Below, in pieces: positions 51,053-58,980 of a stretch of DNA of 64,000 nt. The notes below the pieces were generated by a model, which was given only the letters and a program-made list of their open reading frames with translations, did not search any database and was not told the origin of the DNA. Position numbers and translations under genes: made by a program. The stretch covers positions 1 through 64,000 of the forward strand of contig JBBQAA010000020.1 in the NCBI GenBank assembly GCA_038276395.1, in the 5' to 3' direction. The first letter of the stretch is position 1; each line of letters opens with the position of its first letter. The DNA comes from JBBQAA01 sp038276395 (lineage in GTDB: Bacteria > Actinomycetota > Thermoleophilia > Solirubrobacterales > Solirubrobacteraceae).

Positions 51053-52207
51053 GTGCAGCTCGACGCCTACGCATCAACCCCGTTCGGGGCGTCGCGCCGG
51101 ACTCCCGGGAGGCACGGCTACGTGGCGTTCTTCCCGGCGCCGATCCCGCGGAGCATCGAGCTGCCGCCCGACGCTGTCAGGCTTCTCGCCGATGCGGAAG
51201 CGGCGCTCGGCGCGCTGTCCGGTGTCGGCCGGCTCCTTCCCAATCCGTATCTCCTGATCCGGCCCTACCTCCTACGCGAGGCGCTGGCCTCGACCCGCAT
51301 CGAGGGCACGCAGGCCTCGCTGGTCGACGTGCTCGAGATCGAGGCCACCGGAGATCCGCCGAACGCCGACGTCGAGGAGGTGCTGAACTACATCGACGCG
51401 CTCGAATGGGGGCTCGCCGAGCGGGAGCGGTTGCCGCTCGGGGTCCGGCTGGTCCGCGAGATGCACCGCCGGCTCCTGGCCGGCGTGCGCGGCCGCGAGC
51501 GGACGCCCGGGGCGTTTCGAACCAGCCAGAACTGGGTGGGCGGGAGCGGCTCGACCGTCGAGACCGCGCGGTTCGTCCCGCCGCCTCCCGCGGAGCTGCC
51601 GGGCCTGCTCGCCGACTGGGAGCGCTTCGCCCACGAGGACGGCGAGCTGCCGGTGCTGATCCAGAACGCGCTGCTGCACTACCAGTTCGAGACGCTTCAT
51701 CCCTTCCTCGACGGCAACGGGCGGATCGGCCGCCTGCTGATCGTGTTCGCGCTCGTCGAGCGCCGGCGCCTGTCCGCCCCGCTCCTGTACGTCAGCTCCT
51801 ACCTCGAGCGCGACCGCGAGCGCTACTACGAGGCGCTTCAGGCCGTGCGCCAGAGCGGGGATCCGATCCCGTGGATCGTCCTGTTCCTCGAGGCGGTGCA
51901 GACCCAGGCCGCCGACGCGGTCGTGCGCGCGGAGCGGCTCGTCGCGCTGCGCGAGCGCTACCGCGGCGCCGCGGGCGCGATCCAGTCGAGTCGAGCGATG
52001 GCTCTCGTCGACCTCGTCTGCGAGCGGCCGATCGCGTCTGCGCGCCTGGTGGAGGATCATCTCGGTGTGACCCGCCCGACCGCCCTGAAGCTGCTGCGCC
52101 AACTGGAGGCGGTCGGCGTGCTGAGCGCGACGGAGTCCGGGCCGCGCGGGCAGCGGCGGTACGTGGCGCGCGAGCTGGTTGCGGCGCTGGGGGAGGAGGG
52201 GACGTGA
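51053..52207 (+). CDS. Fic-family protein inside the hsd operon
   Basis: Fic proteins transfer AMP or other groups to target proteins. The 384-residue product has the core motif HPFLDGNGRIGR with H216, preceded by the flap (AFRTSQNWVGGSG), and an N-terminal inhibitory helix motif S80-x3-E84-G85 (ASTRIEGTQA). This is the class II arrangement, in which the glutamate blocks ATP. N-terminal (FFPAPIPRSIELP) and C-terminal wHTH (SARLVEDHLGVTRPTALKLL) regions fit the DUF4172-type Fic proteins. Its stop overlaps hsdS, so it is co-translated. A role in phage defence is inferred. Confidence 0.9.
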   Translation: MQLDAYASTPFGASRRTPGRHGYVAFFPAPIPRSIELPPDAVRLLADAEAALGALSGVGRLLPNPYLLIRPYLLREALASTRIEGTQASLVDVLEIEATGDPPNADVEEVLNYIDALEWGLAERERLPLGVRLVREMHRRLLAGVRGRERTPGAFRTSQNWVGGSGSTVETARFVPPPPAELPGLLADWERFAHEDGELPVLIQNALLHYQFETLHPFLDGNGRIGRLLIVFALVERRRLSAPLLYVSSYLERDRERYYEALQAVRQSGDPIPWIVLFLEAVQTQAADAVVRAERLVALRERYRGAAGAIQSSRAMALVDLVCERPIASARLVEDHLGVTRPTALKLLRQLEAVGVLSATESGPRGQRRYVARELVAALGEEGT

Positions 52208-53352
52208 GCGGCGGAGGCTGGGAGGTGACGATGATCAAGGAGGTGACTGAAAGCTTGAACCGGCGCCGCGTTCCGCTCAGTGCGATCGAGCGGCAACATC
52301 GGAAGGGTTCCTACCGATACTTCGGTGCCCAGGGCGTAATCGATTACGTAGACGATTACCTCTTCGATGGAGATTTCATCCTCGTCGCTGAGGACGGGGA
52401 AAACCTTCGTAGCCGCAAGCAGCCTGTCGCGTCGCTCGTTTCGGGGCGCTTCTGGGTCAACAACCATTCGCACATCCTCAAGGTCGACGAGGGCGTGACA
52501 AACCGGCGATTTCTGATGCACGCTCTCAACCAGGCTGATATCTCAGGCTTGGTCACCGGTGCTGCTCAACCGAAGCTCACCAAAGCAAGCCTTGGCGGGC
52601 TTCAAGTCCAGCTTCCGGTAAGGGCTGTACAGGATCGTGTCGCCTCCGTCCTCGCCGCCTTCGACGAGCTCATCGAGATCATCGAGCGGCGGATCGAGCT
52701 GCTCGAGGACCTCGCCCGCTCGCTGTACCGCGAGTGGTTCGTGCGGTTTCGGTTTCCCGGCTTCCGGCACGGCCAAGGTGCGCCGGTACCGGGACTCCTC
52801 CCGGAGTCCTGGACGGTCGCCCGTCTTGGCGACGTGGCGACACTCAGGTACGGAAAGTCTTTACCCGCGGCCAGGCGCCGCCCTGGGCACGTCGCGGTCG
52901 TATCGTCCGCCGGCGTCATTGGCGAGCACGACGAGGCAGTGGCCGACGGTCCCGGCGTGGTAGTCGGACGCAAGGGCAACGTCGGTTCGGTCTGGTGGAT
53001 CGATCGACCGTTCTTCCCGATCGACACCACGTATTACGTTGAGACCGAAGGATCGCTTGGCCTCCTGTACTGGCAACTTCAGGAGTTGCCCTTCGTCGAT
53101 TCCCATGCCGCGGTGCCGGGGCTGAGCCGAGAACAGGCTTACAACCTTCCGGTCGTGGTACCGCCCCGGGCGCTCGCGGAACGCTTCGAAGTGATTCACC
53201 GAGGGTGCTTCGATCAGGTCGGCGTGCTGAGGGCGTCGAACGAGAAGCTCGCCACCACCCGAGACCTCCTCCTCCCCCGCCTCGTCACCGCCCGGCTCGA
53301 CATCTCTGACGTCGACCTCGGCGACCTCCTCCCCGACGAGGCCGAGGCTTGA
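52204..53352 (+). CDS. hsdS: Type I restriction-modification specificity subunit (HsdS)
   Basis: HsdS gives the DNA target. The 382-residue product has two target recognition domains (about 20-140 and 195-320) joined and ended by the conserved coiled coils LVAS-type helices (DRVASVLAAFDELIEIIERR, ELLEDLARSLYREWFVRFRF; and final EKLATTRDLLLPRLV). The first domain starts directly near the N-terminus (VPLSAIERQHRKGSYRYFGA). GTG 52204 overlaps the fic stop; hsdR starts in its stop. Base composition of the recognition domains is clearly lower in G+C than the coils. Confidence 0.9.
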   Translation: MSGGGWEVTMIKEVTESLNRRRVPLSAIERQHRKGSYRYFGAQGVIDYVDDYLFDGDFILVAEDGENLRSRKQPVASLVSGRFWVNNHSHILKVDEGVTNRRFLMHALNQADISGLVTGAAQPKLTKASLGGLQVQLPVRAVQDRVASVLAAFDELIEIIERRIELLEDLARSLYREWFVRFRFPGFRHGQGAPVPGLLPESWTVARLGDVATLRYGKSLPAARRRPGHVAVVSSAGVIGEHDEAVADGPGVVVGRKGNVGSVWWIDRPFFPIDTTYYVETEGSLGLLYWQLQELPFVDSHAAVPGLSREQAYNLPVVVPPRALAERFEVIHRGCFDQVGVLRASNEKLATTRDLLLPRLVTARLDISDVDLGDLLPDEAEA

Positions 53353-56300
53353 GCCCGGAGAGATACTCCGAGCAGGCGCTCGTCGAGCGGCCGGCGCTCG
53401 ACCTCCTCGCCGAGCTCGGCTACGAGGTCATCGACGCCTACACCGAGCAGTACGGGGAGGCCGGGCTCGCCGCGGGTGCGCCCGGGCGGGACGGCCGCGA
53501 TGAGGTGATCCTGCGCCGCCGCCTGCGGCCGAAGCTCGTCGAGCTGAACCCGAACCTGCCGCCCGAGGCGCTCGACCAGGCCGTCGAGCAGCTCACCCGC
53601 GATCGCGCGGCGATGGACCCGGTGCGCGCCAATCGCTCCGTGCACGACCTGCTCCGCGACGGCGCCCAGGTCACCTTCGCCACCGAGGACGGCGGCCGCG
53701 CGACGGAGACGGTCCGCTTCGTCGACTGGAACGCGCCGCGGGCCAACGACTTCCTCGCCGTCTCCCAGCTCTGGGTAGTCGGGCCTCTGCACACGCGCCG
53801 CACGGACATCGTCTGCTTCGTCAACGGGATCCCGCTCGTGCTGATCGAGCTGAAGGCCTCCCACAGATCCGCCAAGGCCGCCTACGACAAGAACCTCCGC
53901 GACTACCGCGACACGATCCCGCAGCTCTTCACGCCCAACGGGCTCGTCATCCTCTCGAGCGGCTCGGAGACCAGGGTCGGCTCGACCTTCGCGCCCTGGG
54001 AGCGCTTCGGCGAGTGGCGGAAGGTCGCCGACGAGGGGGAGCCGCGCGGCCTCGTCTCGCTCGAGACCGCGCTGCGCGGCCTGTGCGAGCCCGAGCGCCT
54101 GCTCGACGCCGTGGAGAGCTTCGTCGCCTTCCTCGAGCGGCCGGGCGGGCTCGTCAAGGTGCTCGCCCAGAACCACCAGGTCCTCGGCGTCAACGCGGCG
54201 ATCCGGGCGCTCCGCGACGAGCGCACGCGGGAGGGGAAGCTCGGGGTCTTCTGGCACACGCAGGGCTCGGGCAAGAGCCTCTCGATGCTGTTCTTCACCC
54301 AGAAGGTGCTGCGCCGCGAGCCCGGGCACTGGACCTTCGTCATGGTCACCGACCGCGCCGAGCTCGACGACCAGCTCTACGGGGACTTCAAGGACGCCGG
54401 CGTCGTCGAGGGCCACCTCCAGGCCGACTCCTCCGCCCACCTGCGGCGGCTGCTGGGGGAGGATCACCGCTACGTCTTCACGCTCATCCACAAGTTCCGC
54501 ACGGACGCGAACGCGCCCATGCCCGTCTGCTCGGAGCGCGACGACATCGTCGTCATCACCGACGAGGCGCATCGCACCCAGTACTCGGCGCTCGCGCTGA
54601 ACATGCGCCAGGCGCTGCCGAACGCAAGCTTCCTCGGCTTCACGGGAACGCCGCTCATCGCCGGTGAGGTGCAGCGCACGCGCGAGGTCTTCGGGGACTA
54701 CGTCTCGACCTACAACTTCCGCGACTCGATCGAGGACGGGGCGACCGTCCCGCTCTACTACGAGAACCGGATCCCCGAGCTGCAGATCCTCAACGAGCGC
54801 TTCGACGAGGAGCTGACGGAGATCCTCGAGGAGGCCGAGCTCGACGAGCAGCAGGAGCGCGCGCTCTCGCGGCGTTTCGGCGCCGAGTACCAGCTCCTGA
54901 CCCGGCCGGCGCGGCTCGAGCGGATCGCCGCCGACCTCGTCCGCCACTTCGCCGGGCGCGGCTTTCTCGGCAAGGCGATGTTCGTGGCCGTCGACAAGGC
55001 GACCGCCGTGCGGATGCACGAGCTCGTCCGCGAGGAGTGGGCGCGCCATCTGGCCGAGCTCGAGGAGCGTGCCGGGCGGCTCTCGGCGCTTGAGCGCGAG
55101 GGCGTCGAGGCCCAGATCGCCTTCATGCGGGAGACCGACATGGCGGTCGTCGTCTCCCAGTCCCAGAACGAGATCGCCGACATGGAGGCGCTCGGCCTCG
55201 ACATCGCGCCCCACCGCCGGCGGATGAACGAGGAGGACCTCGACGAGCGCTTCAAGGACCCCGCGGATCCTTTCCGCCTCGTGTTCGTCTGCGCGATGTG
55301 GATGACCGGCTTTGACGTGCCGTCCTGCTCGACGATCTACCTCGACCGCCCGATGCGCAACCACACGCTGATGCAGACGATCGCGCGGGCCAATCGCATC
55401 TTTCCCGAGAAGGAGGCGGGCCTGATCGTCGACTACGTCGGCGTCTTCCGCCACCTCGAGGCGGCGCTCGCGATCTACGCCGCGGGCCCGGCCGGGGAAG
55501 GCGCGAGCGACGTCATCCGCGACAAGGCGGCGCTCGTCGCGGAACTCGAGGAGGAGCTGCGCGAGCTGCTCGAGTTCGCCGCGCGCTGGGACGTCGACCT
55601 CGACGTTCTCGCCCGCGCCGAGGGGTTTGAGTTCATCGCCCTGCGGGACGCCTCGGTCGAGGCGCTGCTCGTGGACTCCGTGACCCGTCGCGGCTACCTC
55701 GAGCGCTCCGATCGCGTGCGCCGGCTGTTCGCCGCGATCCTGCCCGACCCCGCGGCCGGCCCGCACGCACGCCTCGTCGGCGTCGCCCGCAACGTCGCCG
55801 AGCGCATCCGCTCCCTGGACGAGCCGCCGGACGTCACCCGCGTGGCCGGCGCGGTCAGCGAGCTGCTCGATCGATCGGTCGGCGCCGAGGAGTACGTGAT
55901 CCGCGCCGCGGCCGAGGGCGCCGAGGCGGAGACGACGATCGACCTGAACACGATCGACTTCGAGGCGCTCGCGGCGCGCCTGGCCGGGCGCAAGCGCTCG
56001 GGTGCGCAGCGCCTGGCCCGGCGGCTCGGTGAGCGGCTCGAGGCGAGCGCGCGGCAGAACCCCACGCGGCTCGACCTCGTGGCCCGGCTGCGCGAGCTGA
56101 TCGACGCCTACAACGCCGGCAGCCTGAACGTGGACGAGATGCTCCGCCGCCTCCAGGCGCTCTCCCGCGATCTCTCGGCCGACGAGCTCCGCACAGCCCG
56201 CGAGGGCCTCGGCGAGGCCGAGCTCGCCGTCTTCGACCTGCTGACGAAGCCCGATCCCGTCCTCGGCGAGGAGGAGCGCGAGCGGGTCAAGCAGGTCGCG

Positions 56301-57167
56301 CGCAAGCTCATGGCGCACATCACCGACCGCCTCGTGCTCGACTGGCGTCGCAAGGCCGAGACACGCGAGGCGGCGCGCGTGCTCGTCCGCGACGTGCTCG
56401 ACGAGCTCCCCGACGCCTACGACCCCGACACCTGGGAGCGCAAGACCGATGCGGTGTTCGATCACATCTTCGCGAGCTACCACGACGACGGGTCGAGCGT
56501 CTACGACGAGGCGGTCCCGGCCGATCCCGCCGTGGCGCTCGCCGCGAGTCCGCCCGCCGAGACCGTGGCCGCCCAGTTCGATGTCGACGAGGTCACCCGC
56601 GCGGTGCTCGAGCGGATCCGGACCGACCCCACCCTCGCCGAGCAGGTCGCCGAGCGGCTCAGGGGCAGGGACGCCTTCTTCGCCGTGCCGAGCCCGGAGC
56701 TGATCGAGGGCGACGAGACGTTCGCCGTCGAGTTCAAGTCGACCGCGCGCTGGAATCTCCGCGACGGGGTCAAGGACCGGCGTATGGAGGATGCCGTCGT
56801 CAAGACAGTGGCCGCCTTCCTCAACACCGACGGCGGCACGCTCTTCATCGGGGTGGACGACGAGCGGCGGCCGCTCGGCCTCGGCCATGACACGCCGCTC
56901 GTCCGGCCGCCGAACGTCGACGGCCTCGTCAACTGGCTGACCACGCATCTCGCCGGCGCGCTCACCCACACGGCCGTGATGCGGACGCGGGCACGCATCG
57001 AGGAGCTCGGCGGCGTCGAGATCTGCCGCGTCGACGTCGCGCGATCCTCCCAGCCGGTCATGGCACGGATGAGCACCAAGGACGAGCGGTTCTGGGTGCG
57101 GATGAACAACAGCTCCCGCGCCCTGCCTGAGCTCGAGATCGAGGACTACTGCCGCGACCACTGGTAG
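53349..57167 (+). CDS. hsdR: Type I restriction enzyme HsdR with C-terminal AlbA_2 domain
   Basis: HsdR is the translocase and nuclease. The 1272-residue protein has an N-terminal nuclease (about 130-175, with DIVCFVNGIPLVLIELKAS), helicase domains with Walker A HTQGSGKSL (about residue 303), ITDEAHRTQYSAL (about 402) and QTIARANRIFPEK (motif VI), and a helical part to about 1080. Residues about 1120-1260 are an AlbA_2/Schlafen-like divergent ATPase domain (AVEFKSTARWNLRDG, VVKTVAAFLNTDGGTLFIGV). That domain is not part of the usual HsdR. The TTG start overlaps the hsdS stop as TTGA. Confidence 0.92.
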   Translation: MSPERYSEQALVERPALDLLAELGYEVIDAYTEQYGEAGLAAGAPGRDGRDEVILRRRLRPKLVELNPNLPPEALDQAVEQLTRDRAAMDPVRANRSVHDLLRDGAQVTFATEDGGRATETVRFVDWNAPRANDFLAVSQLWVVGPLHTRRTDIVCFVNGIPLVLIELKASHRSAKAAYDKNLRDYRDTIPQLFTPNGLVILSSGSETRVGSTFAPWERFGEWRKVADEGEPRGLVSLETALRGLCEPERLLDAVESFVAFLERPGGLVKVLAQNHQVLGVNAAIRALRDERTREGKLGVFWHTQGSGKSLSMLFFTQKVLRREPGHWTFVMVTDRAELDDQLYGDFKDAGVVEGHLQADSSAHLRRLLGEDHRYVFTLIHKFRTDANAPMPVCSERDDIVVITDEAHRTQYSALALNMRQALPNASFLGFTGTPLIAGEVQRTREVFGDYVSTYNFRDSIEDGATVPLYYENRIPELQILNERFDEELTEILEEAELDEQQERALSRRFGAEYQLLTRPARLERIAADLVRHFAGRGFLGKAMFVAVDKATAVRMHELVREEWARHLAELEERAGRLSALEREGVEAQIAFMRETDMAVVVSQSQNEIADMEALGLDIAPHRRRMNEEDLDERFKDPADPFRLVFVCAMWMTGFDVPSCSTIYLDRPMRNHTLMQTIARANRIFPEKEAGLIVDYVGVFRHLEAALAIYAAGPAGEGASDVIRDKAALVAELEEELRELLEFAARWDVDLDVLARAEGFEFIALRDASVEALLVDSVTRRGYLERSDRVRRLFAAILPDPAAGPHARLVGVARNVAERIRSLDEPPDVTRVAGAVSELLDRSVGAEEYVIRAAAEGAEAETTIDLNTIDFEALAARLAGRKRSGAQRLARRLGERLEASARQNPTRLDLVARLRELIDAYNAGSLNVDEMLRRLQALSRDLSADELRTAREGLGEAELAVFDLLTKPDPVLGEEERERVKQVARKLMAHITDRLVLDWRRKAETREAARVLVRDVLDELPDAYDPDTWERKTDAVFDHIFASYHDDGSSVYDEAVPADPAVALAASPPAETVAAQFDVDEVTRAVLERIRTDPTLAEQVAERLRGRDAFFAVPSPELIEGDETFAVEFKSTARWNLRDGVKDRRMEDAVVKTVAAFLNTDGGTLFIGVDDERRPLGLGHDTPLVRPPNVDGLVNWLTTHLAGALTHTAVMRTRARIEELGGVEICRVDVARSSQPVMARMSTKDERFWVRMNNSSRALPELEIEDYCRDHW

Positions 57168-57202
57168 ATCTACCTCGCGCCCGTCCGGTGCTCCCCCACG
57201 GA

Positions 57203-57319
57203 GGTGGGCTGCATTTCGTGACCCATCGGCTCGAAATGCCGCCCACCTCGCGCCCGCCCGGGGCTTCCCACGGAGGTGGGCTGCATTTCGTGATCCATCG
57301 GCTCGAAATGCCGCCCACC
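57203..57319. repeat. Two tandem perfect-stem hairpins after hsdR
   Basis: Each unit is GGTGGGC-T-GCATTTCG, a 13-base loop, CGAAATGC-C-GCCCACC (57203-57247 and 57275-57319), period 72 bases. The two differ by one loop base (ACCC versus ATCC). They lie between the converging hsdR and crotonase genes. They may be strong terminators or REP-like elements. The rest of the 253-base gap shows no gene. Confidence 0.85.
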
Positions 57320-57420
57320 CCCGGCCGCCGCCCACCCCCCGGCTCCCCGGCTGCCGGAGGCCCTCCTGGCCGAGACGGTCCCAACGCCGGTCGGCCCGCG
57401 TGCGGCCGGTGCCGCGCGCC

Positions 57421-58203
57421 CTACTCCCCCCGCCACTCCGGCCGCCGCTTCTCGCCGAACGCCCGGACCCCCTCGCGGAAGTCGGCCGAGGAGAAGCACG
57501 CGCGCCGGAGCTCGATCAGCTCGGCCTCGATCTCCGGGTCGAGCACGGCGTGGGCGGCAGCGAGCTCGCGGATGACGCGCTTGTTGCCCGACAGGGCGAG
57601 CGGGGCGTTGCCGCCGATCTCCTCGGCCAGCGCCACCGCCCGCTCGGCCACCTCCTCGTCGGGCACGACCTCGTTCACGAGCCCCCAGGAGAGCGCCGTG
57701 GCCGCGTCCACCCGCGCGCCGACCATGAACAGCTCGCGCGTGCGCGCCGCGCCGATGACCTCAATGAACTTCTGCAGCCCGGTGTGGGAGTAGACGAGCC
57801 CGAGCTTGGCCGGCGGCATCCCCAGCTCGATCCCCTCCCCGGCCACGCGCAGGTCGCAGGAGAGCGCGACCTCGAGCCCGCCGCCGATCGCGTGACCCGT
57901 GAGCGCGCCGACGATCGGATAGGGGTACTCCTCAAGGGCGCCGATCGCCGCCGCGAACGGGTGGGCGACGAGCTTCTCGGCCTCGACGGCGAAGACGTCC
58001 TGCGGGATGTCGGCGATGTCGTAGCCGGCAGAGAAGATCCCCTCCTCGCCGGCGACGACGACACAGTGCGCGTCCAGGCGCGGCAGCTCCCGCGCGATCG
58101 CGTCGAGGATCGCGTGGTCGAGCGCCCCCCGCTTGCCCGGGTTGGCGATCGTCAGGCGGGCGACGCCCGCGGCGGGCTCGTCGAGGCGCAGCTCGCCGGG
58201 CAC
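57421..58203 (-). CDS. Crotonase-family protein (methylmalonyl-CoA decarboxylase-like)
   Basis: The 260-residue product is a crotonase-fold enzyme. It keeps the oxyanion and CoA elements (FSAGYDIADI, HAIGGGLEVALSCDL), and the first catalytic Glu of enoyl-CoA hydratases lies in GGGLE. The second Glu, normally in a QPE motif, is absent; the position reads MPPAKLGLVYSHTG. The C-terminal region SSADFREGVRAFGEKRRPEW resembles methylmalonyl-CoA decarboxylase ScpB. Hence it is probably not a classical hydratase. GTG 58203; the next gene upstream is the biotin carrier protein. Confidence 0.85.
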   Translation of the reverse strand: MPGELRLDEPAAGVARLTIANPGKRGALDHAILDAIARELPRLDAHCVVVAGEEGIFSAGYDIADIPQDVFAVEAEKLVAHPFAAAIGALEEYPYPIVGALTGHAIGGGLEVALSCDLRVAGEGIELGMPPAKLGLVYSHTGLQKFIEVIGAARTRELFMVGARVDAATALSWGLVNEVVPDEEVAERAVALAEEIGGNAPLALSGNKRVIRELAAAHAVLDPEIEAELIELRRACFSSADFREGVRAFGEKRRPEWRGE

Positions 58204-58234
58204 GGGCGGGGTCCGTGGCCGCCCGCGAGCCCGT

Positions 58235-58450
58235 CTAGTCCTCGAGGACGACGAGCGTGTCGCCCTCGGAGACGGACTGGCCCTCCTCGCAGCGGATCTC
58301 CGTGACCTTCCCGGGATCCTCCGCCTCGACCGGCATCTCCATCTTCATCGACTCGAGGATGACGACCGTGTCGCCCTCGGCGATCTCCTGGCCGACCTGC
58401 ACCTCGATCTTCCAGACCGTGCCCGTGATGTGGGCCTCGACGTCGCTCAC
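58235..58450 (-). CDS. Stand-alone biotin/lipoyl carrier protein
   Basis: The 71-residue protein is one biotinyl domain, with the biotinylated lysine K36 in VVILESMKMEMPVEAED and the flanking glycine-rich hammerhead fold (QVGQEIAEGD, EGQSVSEGD). Such free-standing BCCPs serve acyl-CoA carboxylases in Actinobacteria. It has a 31-base gap to the crotonase gene, so the two form an operon. Nearby biotin synthesis genes are on the same strand but not in the same transcript. Confidence 0.9.
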   Translation of the reverse strand: MSDVEAHITGTVWKIEVQVGQEIAEGDTVVILESMKMEMPVEAEDPGKVTEIRCEEGQSVSEGDTLVVLED

Positions 58451-58522
58451 GGCAGCTCCTCCTCGGGGGACGGGCCGGCACCATACCCGGCGCTCCCGAT
58501 GGCAGAGCGCGCCGTGTGCGGG

Positions 58523-58941
58523 CTACCAGTTGCCCGACGCCGGGCAGCCGCCCTGGCCGACCGGCGTGCACGTGCGCGTGAGGGTCCCGGCCGAGGACCG
58601 CGCGACGGTGAAGTCCGAGTCGGCCGAGGAGCTCGAGCGGACGGTCACCGTTAGGTGTTGCGCGTGCCCGAGCTCGTGAGGCGGGGCGCGCTCGGGAGAT
58701 TCTGGTCCTCGGTGGCCAGGTCGGCCGGCGTCGCGCTGTAGGTGTCGTGGTCCTGCCGGCACTCCTCCATCGCCCAGCTCGGCGCTGCGGGCGTCGGACT
58801 TGGCCGAGACGTCGTGGGCCTTGGAGCGCTGGGAGAGGAAGGACCCGAGCGCGATCGCCGCGAGGATCCCGATGATGAGGATGACGACGAGGAGCTCGAC
58901 GAGCGTGCACCCGTCCTCCGCTTTGGGGTCGATCGAGGCAT
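58523..58941 (-). pseudogene. Broken type IV prepilin-like gene
   Basis: The first ATG (58941) lies in one frame, while the prepilin core CTLVELLVVILIIGILAAIA, with GSFLSQRSKAHDVSAKSDAR following, lies in another. EECRQDHDTYSATPADLATE is back in the first frame, and SADSDFTVARSSAGTLTRTC with GQGGCPASGNW is again in the second. Type IV prepilins have this order. At least three single-base shifts are needed to make one open frame; two fit deletions and one an insertion. The Phe after the leader glycine is Cys here. It may be decayed, or sequencing may be at fault. Confidence 0.65.
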
Positions 58942-58980
58942 GTCCGTCTTAGATCGGCCGCTTGAGGGAACCCCTTAGTC

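Noticed and set aside
57203..57319. The two tandem hairpins as a small CRISPR array
   Set aside because: Only two units, each an inverted repeat with long stems, no spacer variety and no cas genes.
53214..57335. A 1373-residue open frame antisense to hsdR
   Set aside because: It mirrors the G+C-rich codons of hsdR in the opposite strand and shows no domain; hsdR has clear helicase motifs.
58457..58520. A small gene between the biotin carrier protein and the prepilin remnant
   Set aside because: The gap is short, has no start with a ribosome site and no coding bias.
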